Virus record (IMG/VR): IMGVR_UViG_3300008266_000522
Span: 1-22,550 of that record
Origin: a virus
Direction: 5' to 3' (one strand)
Length of the DNA stretch: 22,550 bases
Position numbers and translations under genes: made by a program. How positions within the stretch are numbered: the stretch's first letter is position 1; the number at the start of each line of letters is the position of its first letter. Positions 14,369 through 22,550 of this stretch are shown here, one piece after another. Below the pieces are notes generated by a model that saw only the letters and a program-made list of their open reading frames with translations, had not been told where the DNA came from and ran no database searches.

Positions 14369-15397
14369 GTGGACTTTGATAATGAATATATCCTTTATAG
14401 GATATGCAATGGATATTACTATATAAAAGTAGATAATATAGATTATAAAATAGTAGCGCCAGATATTTCTAGTAAGTATCTGGCTCATACTATTTATATA
14501 GATATTATTAATAATGATAAGTATGATAATTTATGGTTATCATCTAAAACTATTGAAAAATTATTATCTGTTAATAATTTATGGAATAGTGAACAAGAAA
14601 GTAAACTAGAGGATATCCAAAAGTCTTTAGATAATACTAAAATACAGTATTATTTAAATTTTTTTATTCACGATATTAAAGCTGAACTAAAAAAAGCCAT
14701 TAGTAGTATTAATCAGAATATTATAGAATTACAATCTAAAAAACACTATTTTGATTATCTGACTTTAGAAGCATATGCACAAAATATTAAAAATCAATAT
14801 CTGTGTTCAACCATGGTGTATAGGAATGGTACTAGGATTTTTAGCTCTAATATAGAAGATTTGGACTTTGATCTTTTAGGGAAAATTATTCCAGAAATAT
14901 ACAAGAATACCATAGGACAATACGAACTTAAAAAATTAGCTCGTAGTGAAATTTGGAGAAGCTATTGGACATCTAATAAAGATAATGTATTTAGTGGACC
15001 GGTAATTAATTGGACAGATGAGCAAAGATCACTAGTAAATTTTACTAGAACGCTAGACGCAATTAGAGAACATATGGAAGCTCCTGATAATGATATTATT
15101 GAAGATGATGATGCATTAGATGGTTGGATGTTGCATCAGCACGAAAAAATAACTAAAGAAAAGAAAACACAACACATTACAGAAAAATATAATCTTAAGG
15201 ATAAAGCAGGTCAAGAGGTATTTATTTTAGAATCTAATAAACAAGCACAGAAAGAAATTTTTGCATTAAATGATCCTCAAACTCGACGAGACCTAAAAGT
15301 CGCTAATAAACTATTAGATCAAAAAGGCACCCTTCAGGAATATGAAATACCTCATGTACAAAGAGAACTTAGAAATCAACTAAACAGTAGGAGATAA
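14369..15397 (+). CDS. Tail assembly protein, possible chaperone
   Basis: A 342-residue protein starting at a GTG (14369) with AGGA five bases upstream; the next in-frame ATG lies about 145 codons in, so GTG is the likely start. N-terminal part Y- and I-rich (YILYRICNGYYYIKVDNIDYKIV), then a long helical middle with coiled-coil character (EQESKLEDIQKSLDNTK; IKAELKKAISSINQNIIELQ), a WRSYWTSNKDNVFSGP segment and an acidic DNDIIEDDDALDGWML stretch before a charged helical tail. Its place between tube and tape measure genes, with two further small genes, fits tail assembly chaperones. No frameshift site joins it to the next gene; each gene has its own start. Function is inferred from position. 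Confidence 0.45.
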   Translation: MDFDNEYILYRICNGYYYIKVDNIDYKIVAPDISSKYLAHTIYIDIINNDKYDNLWLSSKTIEKLLSVNNLWNSEQESKLEDIQKSLDNTKIQYYLNFFIHDIKAELKKAISSINQNIIELQSKKHYFDYLTLEAYAQNIKNQYLCSTMVYRNGTRIFSSNIEDLDFDLLGKIIPEIYKNTIGQYELKKLARSEIWRSYWTSNKDNVFSGPVINWTDEQRSLVNFTRTLDAIREHMEAPDNDIIEDDDALDGWMLHQHEKITKEKKTQHITEKYNLKDKAGQEVFILESNKQAQKEIFALNDPQTRRDLKVANKLLDQKGTLQEYEIPHVQRELRNQLNSRR

Positions 15398-15398
15398 T

Positions 15399-15698
15399 AT
15401 GAATATAGATAATAAATTAATTAATGATATAGAAAAAAGAATGAGAACACTAATGATAGGATCTATTGCAAGATTTGAGGAGTCTTTTGGATATTTATGG
15501 AAGCATGGTGATGAACCATCAACCAAACAAGAAAATTTATTTAGGGATAAATGGGAGGATTTAAGATATGAATTATTAAACCATGGTAATCATCAGATTA
15601 GATCTGCTGTTAATGAATTACGATCATATGTAAATAATCAAAATAAATATAATTATAGTTATAATTTTGTAATCAAACCAAAGAATAAGGAGAAATAA
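15399..15698 (+). CDS. Small protein of the tail assembly cluster, unknown
   Basis: A 99-residue protein with one base between it and the genes on either side of it. It has a good AGGAG site that overlaps the end of the previous gene. The body is helical and charged (INDIEKRMRTLMIGSIARFEESFGYLWKHGDEP, then KWEDLRYELLNHGNHQIRSAVNELRSYV) and the end is basic (KPKNKEK). No known domain is recognised. Its coupling to both neighbours suggests it works with them in building the tail. Confidence 0.5.
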   Translation: MNIDNKLINDIEKRMRTLMIGSIARFEESFGYLWKHGDEPSTKQENLFRDKWEDLRYELLNHGNHQIRSAVNELRSYVNNQNKYNYSYNFVIKPKNKEK

Positions 15699-15699
15699 G

Positions 15700-16548
15700 A
15701 TGTTTAGTACTATTTTTACTGTAAATATAGATGGTAATGATAAAGAGTTTGAAATCAAAGCTACTAATCTACATGATCAAAGAGAGGCCCAAAAGATTTA
15801 TAATCAGGCTTTTTCAGATGCTGTAAAATCTGGTTCTATAGTCCGAGCCAGACTAGACGATTTACTAAAAGAACAAGGACTATGGGACGAGAAAAAAGAA
15901 GTGCAATTTGTTACTATTCAAAAACAAATAGCAGATAAGGATAAGGCGCTATCAAAGGGTGGCATATCGTTAAAACAGGCCAAAGGTATGGCCCTTGAGA
16001 TTAAAACCCTAAGAGATGAACTAAGAGAACTAATCTCTGTTAAAACTAATCTGGATACTCATACGGCCGAAGGTCAAGCTGATAATGCCCGATTTAATTA
16101 TCTAGTTTCGGTATGTGTGGTGTATAATGATACTAAGAAGCCATATTTTAAGAGTTATGACGACTACCTCAATAGGTCAACAGACCCCGTTGCTTTATTG
16201 GGTGCTCAAAAATTAGCCTCTTTAATGTATGGTTTAGATAGTGACTATGAGAAAAAATTACCAGAAAATAAATTTTTACTCAAATATAAATTGGTAAATG
16301 ATAATTTGGAACTCATAGACGATAAGGGTAGATTAGTTGACGCTGATGGTAGATTAGTTGATAAATTTGGGAGATATATTAACGAAGAAGGAAAATTCGT
16401 TGATAAGGATGGAAATTTGGTTGATGATAGTGGTGAGTACATAGTTGATTTTCAACCATTTTTAGATGATAATGGTAATCCTATAGTGGAAACTAATAAT
16501 GCTGAGACTACACAATCAACACAGGAATCTTCAGCAGAAGCATCATAA
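15700..16548 (+). CDS. Tail assembly chaperone-like protein with heptapeptide repeats
   Basis: A 282-residue protein directly upstream of the tape measure gene, the position of tail assembly chaperones that bind and fold the tape measure. It has a GGAG site 7 bases before its ATG. Residues 1-20 are a short beta region, 21-125 mostly helical with long charged helices, and 130-160 contain NYLVSVCVVYNDTKKPYFKSYDDYL. From 205 there are seven-residue repeats of the form [LFY][VI]DxxG[RKN] (LIDDKGR, LVDADGR, LVDKFGR and so on), then an acidic, S/T/E-rich tail. No slippery heptamer for a classical -1 frameshift is visible at either boundary. The chaperone role is inferred from position. Confidence 0.5.
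   Translation: MFSTIFTVNIDGNDKEFEIKATNLHDQREAQKIYNQAFSDAVKSGSIVRARLDDLLKEQGLWDEKKEVQFVTIQKQIADKDKALSKGGISLKQAKGMALEIKTLRDELRELISVKTNLDTHTAEGQADNARFNYLVSVCVVYNDTKKPYFKSYDDYLNRSTDPVALLGAQKLASLMYGLDSDYEKKLPENKFLLKYKLVNDNLELIDDKGRLVDADGRLVDKFGRYINEEGKFVDKDGNLVDDSGEYIVDFQPFLDDNGNPIVETNNAETTQSTQESSAEAS
16312..16479 (+). repeat. In-gene 21-base repeats encoding heptapeptides
   Basis: Six consecutive seven-residue units (residues 205-246: LIDDKGR, LVDADGR, LVDKFGR, YINEEGK, FVDKDGN, LVDDSGE) and a separate seventh (FLDDNGN, 254-260). At DNA level the units are 21 bases long; the second and third begin with nearly the same TTAGTTGA stretch while later ones have drifted, suggesting duplication under protein-level selection. 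Confidence 0.8.
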
Positions 16549-16579
16549 ATTTCTCTTACAATTATTTTATCAATTGCAA

Positions 16580-16614
16580 TTATCCACACCTGTCCTAGTG
16601 ACTGCTGTGGATAG
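16580..16614 (+). promoter_or_regulatory. Inverted pair of DnaA-box-like sequences / hairpin before the tape measure gene
   Basis: In the 87-base gap before the tape measure gene, TTATCCACA (16580-16588, identical to the strongest E. coli DnaA box) faces TGTGGATAG (16606-16614). The shared 8-bp arms TATCCACA/TGTGGATA are separated by 17 bases and could form a hairpin 11 bases before the ribosome site. No T-run follows, so a terminator is unlikely. Protein site, RNA hairpin and chance are all possible. Confidence 0.5.
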
Positions 16615-16624
16615 TTGTGTATTT

Positions 16625-16630
16625 GGAGGT
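16625..16630 (+). promoter_or_regulatory. Strong ribosome binding site of the tape measure gene
   Basis: GGAGGT, a full match to the anti-Shine-Dalgarno core, lies 5 bases before the ATG at 16636. It is the best ribosome site in the window and fixes the start of the open frame that runs to the right edge. Confidence 0.8.
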
Positions 16631-16635
16631 ATATA

Positions 16636-19600
16636 ATGGCAACAGCTTTTAACTTAACTGCACAAATCAATCTACAAGGCCCAAGTAATATTAAGCCCAT
16701 AGTCTCTAAAATACAAAGAGATCTAAGTAGCAATAAATTTAAGTTAAATTTAGATGTGGGCAATACTGCTGGTAAAAATATAACATCTATTACGACACGA
16801 CTTAATAGCCTATCACGAGCAGCAACCAAAGCTAATAGTAGTGTTGCCACACTAGGTCAAACTGTGGCTAATTTGGGGTCAGCTCTTAGTAGTTTAAATA
16901 CTTCGTCTGTCAGTAATGCTGCGACACTAGCAAAAACCTCCAAAGCAGCGTCTAGTGCGGGTAAAGCTTTGGCAGATACTAGCACCCAAATTGAGGAATT
17001 TGGTAAACAGTCTGGATTAGCAATTAAGCGTTTTGCTGCGTTTAGTACAGTAACATCCATAGTATTTGGATTAACGAATGCTTTTAGTGGAGCATTTAAA
17101 GAATTTTTAAGTTTTAATAAAGAAATAGTAAGACTATCACAAGTTACAGGACAATCAGTTGGACAATTAGGTGCGGTTAGTAAAGAAATTACAAGACTAT
17201 CCACATCATTGGGCGTGGCATCTAGTGATCTATTAACTGTAGCAACCACACTAGCACAAGCTGGCTTATCAGCAGAAGATACTAAGATAGCTCTAGAAGC
17301 ATTAGCAAAGTCCGCTCTAGCACCATCATTTGATAGTTTAACAGATACAACAGAAGGCGCTATTGCCGCTATACGACAGTTTGGATTGCAGGCTAAAGAA
17401 TTAGATGGCGCACTAGGTAGTATCAACGCTGTGGCTGCCGCATTTGCTGTTGAAGCTGGTGATATTATTACTGCTATTCAAAGAACTGGTGGTGTTTTCT
17501 CTGCTGCTAGTCGTGGAGTTAGCGAAGGTACCGATGCTCTAAATGAGTTTATTGCTATTTTTACTAGTGTAAGAGCAACTACTCGTGAAAGCGCAGAAAC
17601 TATTGCTACTGGCTTAAGAACTATTTTTACACGTATTCAAAGAACACAAACTATAGAGCAGCTTAGAGAATTTGGTATTGAATTACAAGACTCTGAGAAA
17701 AAATTCGTTGGAGTATATGAAGCGGCCAGAAGATTAAGCGAAGGGCTCAGCCGTATTGATCCACGATCAGCACAATTTGCTACTATATCTGAAGAACTTG
17801 GTGGTTTCAGACAAATTGGTAAAGTTATTCCTCTTATTCAGCAGTTTGGCACCGCAGAAAAAGCATTGATAGTTGCACAGAAAGGAGTGGGATCAACGGC
17901 TAAAGATGCTCTAACGGCGCAACAATCATTAGCTGTTCAGTTTACTAAAACCAGAGAATCTTTTCTAGCGCTAGTTAGAGAGTTGGGAGAAAGCGCAACA
18001 TTTAAATCTTTCGTAACAGTATCTCTATTATTAGCAGATACATTTATCAATTTGGCTAGAGCCCTTAAGCCATTGCTACCATTGCTAGCTACATTTGCAG
18101 CTATTAAGGTTGGTGGAGCAGTAACAGAATATGTTAGTGGTTTTGGTAAAGCCTTTGGTCGTGGCGGCGGTGGAAATACGGGTGGTGGAACAGCAACTCC
18201 GTCGCCAACTGGTGGTAGCGGTCCCAGCGGAGGCGTCACTGGAGCAGTTTTATCAGCCAACACCAATGCCCTCACCTCTCTTGCACAAACCTTAAATATT
18301 CTTAATCAATCTGTTTTAGCTCTTAATCAAAATATTGTTAATAATAATAGTTTACTAATAAATAGACCGGCTGGACGATTTGCTAGTGGAGGTTTAGTTC
18401 CAGGCACTGGCAATAGAGATACTTATCCTGCAATGCTTACTCCTGGTGAATTTGTTATTCGTAAAAAAGCTGTTGAAACTATTGGCGCTAGTAATTTAGC
18501 TCAAATGAACATGGGTGGATATGTTCAAAAGTATGAGGGCGGTTCGCCCGGTGGCGTAAGAATGCCCAAGGGAAGGGGTAAAACAGGAGCCAGAGGAGCC
18601 AGAAGCAAATTTAAAGAATTGGACGATACAGAATTGGCTCAGCTCACAACGTCACAACTAATCTCTTATGCTAAAAAGCAAGCCTATAATATATTTACTA
18701 CTGGTGGATCTGGTATGGCAATTGGTAGTGAATTTATAGAAGTGCCATCATCAAGAATTATACCAGAATTAGAATCTGATTTAGTAACTCATATGGGTAA
18801 ACGTGGATTTTGGAGAGAAAAAATTGCTCCATTTGGAACTCCGGCCAAACAACTTACTAAGAATAGTTCTATTGGCACTAGAGCATCGGCACTAGCAGCA
18901 CAAATGAGTAAACAGACTGATGAGGTAGCTGCAAGAGATCAAAATTGGACTGCGATTCGTGGAGGTTCAGCAATAGATAATTATTTATTGTCTAGTTTAC
19001 AAGAACCTATACTTGCTGACTATAAAACAGTTAGAGGAGGAGGGTCATTAGCTAAAACTTTCCATAATACAAGATTGCGTCAAGCAGTTAATAAAGCATT
19101 AGATTCTTATGATGATTTTGATTACTCGCCAATTAATATTGATAAATTAGTTAGTGGTATGGCAGCAAAAAGATTTGCTAATGGTGGTATGATTAGAAAG
19201 TATGCTGGGGCTGGAATCGTTACACCATTAACCACAGAAGAAAAGATATTACAAAATATGCTTAATTCTAGTGGAGATAAAAAACGATATCAATTTGGGT
19301 TAGTATCATTAAAGTCTGGCAATCAAAAAGGAACAAGAAAAGAAAGTTTTCCTATCGGAAATAAAGCGTTTGATGTGTTTATAGGAACATTAAGTGATGT
19401 TACGAGTAAAACATTTAGTAAAAATATAGAAAAAAATATTAATACATCATTACAGAACAGTATTATGAATACTGCTAATACTATAGGAAAACAATTAAAT
19501 GTGCCCATAGTCAATCAAGCAACACAAAAACAAGTACTACAAGGGTCAACATTAGCAAGTGCAATAGGAAGTATTTTTGAAGCATCATTAGGACTATTGG

Positions 19601-22550
19601 GTGCTCCATATATAGACAAAGCAGAAAGTATTAAATCTATAGATTTTCCTTTTGGTATTGGATCACTTGGTGAAAAATTTAATATACCATCAAATATACC
19701 CACAGATGCCACTAGAACAGTGGGCGGATCTGGTAAAAACTTATCAGATTTTAAAGGACAGATTCAAAGATTTTTAAAAGCTATTAATAAAGGATCATTT
19801 ACTAAAGCTGAAAATAAAGCTGCTCTTAAAGCGCAAAATCGAGCTATGAGAAAATCATCAACTGGTCAATTACTAGATTCTGTGATGGCGGCGTGGCAAG
19901 GTCAAGGCGTAGCACAAAAATTATCAGACGTTAATCAAACATTTGGTTATTTAAAAACATCAGTCGGAGCACCTAGGGCATTTTTATCAAATAAAGGCAC
20001 TTTTCAGAACTTTATTAATAGTGGTAAATTAGAAGAAAGCACTAAAATTAATTTATTAAGTGCTGTTGCTGACGCATTAGGAGTATCCAATGTTTCAGCA
20101 GTAACAAGAAGAGCTGGTGGCGGATCAATATCCGGTAAAGATACCGTGCCAGCACTATTAACTCCTGGTGAATTTGTTATTAATAAAAACTCAGCACAAA
20201 GAATTGGATATGGTAATCTTAATAGATTAAATAAAGCTGATAAAGTTCAAGGATTTAATAAGGGTGGTGTTGTTGGATATCGTCGTGGTGGAATAGTAGA
20301 AAACATTGGTGGCAACGCTGGTGCTATTGCTGCTGTGGTCAATATACTAATCCCGCAAATAGAGCGCATGGCATCATCATTTAAAAACTTAAATGGTTCA
20401 ATAGGAACTTTTGGTGCTACTATTGGTGAAGCAGCACAACAGGCTAGTAGTTTAGTGCTTAGTGCTGGTATTGCTGGACAAGCTGTTGGTGCTAGTAAAA
20501 AGACTATTAGAAATACTCAAGTAGGTGTGGGTATTGGTGGAGCTATAGGAGGTGGATTATCTGCTCTAGGAGCTAAGAGTCTAGAAAAGGCACTACTAAA
20601 GAATACTGATGCTTTAGGACTATTTGATAAGAACTTGCAAGATTTAACTAATGCTACTTCAGAACAATTAAGAATGGAAGCGGCTGAACGACTACAAAAA
20701 ACCTTTTCGTCACTAGATACTGCTATACAAACCAGCATCAAGAATATAATGATGTTTGAAAACTTTGAAATACTGGGTCAAGAAGTAACTAATTTAACAA
20801 CAAACTTAGCAACAACTGTTACTGCGGTATCAGCATTTTCTAATATAGCCAGAGATGCTGCTAGAACTGTTAGAAGATCACAAATGGCAGGATATGCTGG
20901 TCCTGCCGTTGGAGCCACAACTAAAGTATTAGGTAGTTTTGCTAAGGCTATACCATTCTTGGGTACTGCTTTAGCAGCAGTAGAAATAGGGGCTAGTTTA
21001 TGGTCATTTTTTAATACCAATCTACAAAAAAGTGGTGAACAACTCACACGGTTCTATCAAAACTTAACACAAATAACTAAAAATGCTAAAGATTTTAGTA
21101 TAACTAATCGTAATTTTACCGATGTTCTTTTACCAACATTTAATAAGCTTAACTTAGATCGTAGTCTTACTACTGAAGAAGTGAATCAAAGTTTGGGTAG
21201 TACCAAAAATATTATGGGAGGCGTAAATGAATTAAATCTTGAATTTAGAAAATTATTACAAGAAAGATTAGGCGCACAAGCATTAGGTATTGGAGTTGAA
21301 GAGACCTCAGCTCAAGCCAGAGCAAAATTATCACCAGAAAGTCAAAAAGTATTTGATGCTACTGTTGAAGCAGCTAGGCGAGAATTTATTAAAGCGCAAT
21401 TTATTCAAATGAAAATGGGACAAGGGTCGGATAGGGAGTCCGCAGAAAAAGCATTTGCCAAAGCCACAGACGCAGAAATTTTTGCAACAATAGAGTATGT
21501 TGGCGTTAAAAATAAAGAAATATTTATAGCTAAACAAGCATTAGTAATTAACAGTCAACTTAAAAGTAGTTTTGTTACGCTAGATAATGTCTTAATAAGA
21601 TTTGCTACTAATCTTAATCGTTCGGCACAAACAGCTATTAATAGTTTTGATGATTTAGATAGAAAGATAGCTTTATTAACTGGTGAACCACAACCTGTTG
21701 GCGGAGAATTCTTAAGAAGACAAATTGATGTATTAGATAATTTGAAGGGTGCCAGCGCTATTGATATTCAAAATATTACTCAAACAGTAGGTGGTCTTTT
21801 AAATATTGCACCAAATACTAAATCTGCCGAACAACTACAGGAAATGCAGGCTCAGATAGAATCTGGCAGATTGATACAACAAGAGCTTCCTCTAATACTA
21901 AGAGATATACGAGACAATCCTAGTCTTAGAACTACTACAGGAGGACTAGATCAAATAATAAAAGATAGGTTTAAAGGACCTCTGACCAAAGCTATTGGTG
22001 GTCCAAATGCAGAAGAACTAAGTGCACAAATTATTGGACAAATCACTCAGCAATTATCATCTTTAACTGATAATCCAGATAAAAATATAGCCGAAATTCT
22101 AGATCAATTAACATCAGAAGGATCAGCATTTAGTACGATGCTAAAATCTTCTGAGAAAGCTCAAGAAGCCTTCAAAACTGTTATAGAAGCATCTGCTAAA
22201 GTACAAGATAAATTAGCAGAACAAACTAAAAAATATATAGAACTCAATCAAAGATTAATAGAAAGTCAAACCAATAGACTACAAAACGAAGCACAAGAAG
22301 CTATAGAATTAAAAAGAGCAATGGGACTAAATGTTACATTGGGTGAACTCAATGATGTATTTGATCTTAGTATTAGAAGATTAACAGATTTTTCTGATTT
22401 GCCACAACCCAAGATTGATACCCAATTATTACCACAAAATTTACGAGATAGTTTAACCAGACCATTACTATCTGGAACCTCTGATGTAGCAACTATAAGG
22501 GCTGAATTACAAGCTAGACAAAATAATGTAACAGAACTAGAGAAAGCTTC
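16636..22550 (+). CDS. Tail tape measure protein (partial, 3' end outside window)
   Basis: I followed this frame codon by codon to the right edge: 1971 codons without a stop. Residues about 160-400 match the TP901-type tape measure core (VTGQSVGQLGAVSKEITRLSTSLG, LAQAGLSAEDTKIALEALAK, AGDIITAIQRTGGVFSAASRG). A hydrophobic stretch at 463-500 and a glycine-rich linker (504-535) follow. The phage motif LTPGEFVI occurs twice (601, 1175), each in a GG-rich block. Between them lies a large insertion containing a possible nuclease-like fold (about 950-1045). Hydrophobic, possibly membrane-inserting segments lie at about 1296-1313 and 1418-1460; the rest is helical. Tape measures set tail length and often enter the cell envelope during DNA injection. 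With the usual ratio of about 1.5 angstrom per residue this implies a tail near or above 300 nm if all of it acts as a ruler (inference). Confidence 0.9.
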   Translation, partial: MATAFNLTAQINLQGPSNIKPIVSKIQRDLSSNKFKLNLDVGNTAGKNITSITTRLNSLSRAATKANSSVATLGQTVANLGSALSSLNTSSVSNAATLAKTSKAASSAGKALADTSTQIEEFGKQSGLAIKRFAAFSTVTSIVFGLTNAFSGAFKEFLSFNKEIVRLSQVTGQSVGQLGAVSKEITRLSTSLGVASSDLLTVATTLAQAGLSAEDTKIALEALAKSALAPSFDSLTDTTEGAIAAIRQFGLQAKELDGALGSINAVAAAFAVEAGDIITAIQRTGGVFSAASRGVSEGTDALNEFIAIFTSVRATTRESAETIATGLRTIFTRIQRTQTIEQLREFGIELQDSEKKFVGVYEAARRLSEGLSRIDPRSAQFATISEELGGFRQIGKVIPLIQQFGTAEKALIVAQKGVGSTAKDALTAQQSLAVQFTKTRESFLALVRELGESATFKSFVTVSLLLADTFINLARALKPLLPLLATFAAIKVGGAVTEYVSGFGKAFGRGGGGNTGGGTATPSPTGGSGPSGGVTGAVLSANTNALTSLAQTLNILNQSVLALNQNIVNNNSLLINRPAGRFASGGLVPGTGNRDTYPAMLTPGEFVIRKKAVETIGASNLAQMNMGGYVQKYEGGSPGGVRMPKGRGKTGARGARSKFKELDDTELAQLTTSQLISYAKKQAYNIFTTGGSGMAIGSEFIEVPSSRIIPELESDLVTHMGKRGFWREKIAPFGTPAKQLTKNSSIGTRASALAAQMSKQTDEVAARDQNWTAIRGGSAIDNYLLSSLQEPILADYKTVRGGGSLAKTFHNTRLRQAVNKALDSYDDFDYSPINIDKLVSGMAAKRFANGGMIRKYAGAGIVTPLTTEEKILQNMLNSSGDKKRYQFGLVSLKSGNQKGTRKESFPIGNKAFDVFIGTLSDVTSKTFSKNIEKNINTSLQNSIMNTANTIGKQLNVPIVNQATQKQVLQGSTLASAIGSIFEASLGLLGAPYIDKAESIKSIDFPFGIGSLGEKFNIPSNIPTDATRTVGGSGKNLSDFKGQIQRFLKAINKGSFTKAENKAALKAQNRAMRKSSTGQLLDSVMAAWQGQGVAQKLSDVNQTFGYLKTSVGAPRAFLSNKGTFQNFINSGKLEESTKINLLSAVADALGVSNVSAVTRRAGGGSISGKDTVPALLTPGEFVINKNSAQRIGYGNLNRLNKADKVQGFNKGGVVGYRRGGIVENIGGNAGAIAAVVNILIPQIERMASSFKNLNGSIGTFGATIGEAAQQASSLVLSAGIAGQAVGASKKTIRNTQVGVGIGGAIGGGLSALGAKSLEKALLKNTDALGLFDKNLQDLTNATSEQLRMEAAERLQKTFSSLDTAIQTSIKNIMMFENFEILGQEVTNLTTNLATTVTAVSAFSNIARDAARTVRRSQMAGYAGPAVGATTKVLGSFAKAIPFLGTALAAVEIGASLWSFFNTNLQKSGEQLTRFYQNLTQITKNAKDFSITNRNFTDVLLPTFNKLNLDRSLTTEEVNQSLGSTKNIMGGVNELNLEFRKLLQERLGAQALGIGVEETSAQARAKLSPESQKVFDATVEAARREFIKAQFIQMKMGQGSDRESAEKAFAKATDAEIFATIEYVGVKNKEIFIAKQALVINSQLKSSFVTLDNVLIRFATNLNRSAQTAINSFDDLDRKIALLTGEPQPVGGEFLRRQIDVLDNLKGASAIDIQNITQTVGGLLNIAPNTKSAEQLQEMQAQIESGRLIQQELPLILRDIRDNPSLRTTTGGLDQIIKDRFKGPLTKAIGGPNAEELSAQIIGQITQQLSSLTDNPDKNIAEILDQLTSEGSAFSTMLKSSEKAQEAFKTVIEASAKVQDKLAEQTKKYIELNQRLIESQTNRLQNEAQEAIELKRAMGLNVTLGELNDVFDLSIRRLTDFSDLPQPKIDTQLLPQNLRDSLTRPLLSGTSDVATIRAELQARQNNVTELEKA
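18376..18543 (+). repeat. First GG/LTPGEFVI block in the tape measure protein
   Basis: Residues 581-636: RFASGGLVPGTGNRD, PAMLTPGEFVIRKKAVETIG, then GGYVQKYEGG. This block recurs in phage tape measure proteins. A short partial copy (RFANGGMIRKYAGAG) lies at 19171-19215. Confidence 0.75.
20104..20292 (+). repeat. Second GG/LTPGEFVI block in the tape measure protein
   Basis: Residues 1157-1219: RRAGGGSISGKDTVPALLTPGEFVINKNSAQRIGYGNLNRLN (written in parts: the core is PALLTPGEFVI) and then NKGGVVGYRRGG. It aligns with the first block in order of elements but not closely at DNA level, so an old duplication or a repeated module boundary. Confidence 0.75.

Noticed and set aside
14815-14822. GGTGTATA copies inside genes (here and at 16119-16126) as promoters
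   Set aside because: Both lie inside coding sequence, more than 500 bases from the next start codon and in codons that read naturally (VY pairs), so they may be chance. They are counted but not annotated as promoters.
15380-15705. Programmed -1 frameshift linking the tail assembly genes
   Set aside because: No X_XXY_YYZ slippery heptamer is visible near the ends of the genes stopping at 15397 or 15698; the next frames are +1 relative and each has its own GGAG site and ATG.
10556-16548. Tail sheath gene (myovirus)
   Set aside because: None of the neck or tail genes here shows the size or sequence pattern of a sheath protein, and the tube gene is followed directly by assembly genes and the tape measure. 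A sheath elsewhere in the genome cannot be excluded.
16857-17426. Long open frame on the - strand (189 codons) inside the tape measure gene
   Set aside because: It is antisense to the well supported TP901 core of the tape measure protein, is low-complexity in L, A, S and N, and every other gene is on the + strand. Several similar - strand frames (for example 4762-5208, 6433-6840, 17937-18275) are rejected for the same reason.
1-22550. tRNA genes, CRISPR arrays, integrase, attachment sites or insertion sequences
   Set aside because: Genes are packed almost end to end; the few gaps (54, 18, 114, 52, 20 and 87 bases the most notable) were read individually and contain no cloverleaf, repeat-spacer pattern or terminal inverted repeats.

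Overview
This window is a stretch of the late (packaging, head, tail) region of a tailed bacteriophage (Caudoviricetes), visibly AT-rich and using the standard stop codons. Every supported gene lies on the + strand and the gene order is the classical one: sigma factor, probable small terminase, large terminase, portal, head protease/scaffold, decoration protein, major capsid protein, neck proteins, tail tube, tail assembly proteins, tape measure. No sheath-like gene lies between the neck genes and the tape measure, so a long non-contractile (siphovirus-type) tail is the best guess. The host cannot be read from the sequence. No rRNA, tRNA, CRISPR array, integrase or insertion sequence is seen. 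There is no gene-free stretch longer than about 115 bases.

Region 1 (1-5242): the tail end of an unknown gene, then a block of overlapping, translationally coupled genes: a sigma-70-like factor with a four-cysteine insertion, an HTH/coiled-coil protein (probable small terminase), a GDP-mannose 4,6-dehydratase (a sugar-nucleotide auxiliary metabolic gene), an HNH nuclease, an ERCC4-type nuclease and the large terminase. Region 2 (5243-10555): portal; a protease whose C-terminal half is scaffold-like and seems to have its own internal start; a small decoration-like protein; the major capsid protein; then a hairpin and a strong intrinsic terminator. Region 3 (10556-13312): four neck/head-tail-joining genes, one with a zinc-knuckle pattern. 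Region 4 (13365-22550): tail tube, three genes in the tail-assembly-chaperone position (one with seven heptapeptide repeats), and a tape measure protein of more than 1971 residues that runs off the end of the window.

The octamer GGTGTATA occurs in or next to four gene junctions (5247, 7468, 10508, 13314), in three cases 40-43 bases before the start codon. These divide the late genes into portal, capsid, neck and tail units. I read it as a candidate phage late promoter, possibly recognised by the sigma factor encoded at 67-708. Together with the internal scaffold start and the possible nuclease-like domain inside the tape measure protein, it is the most interesting thing in the window.
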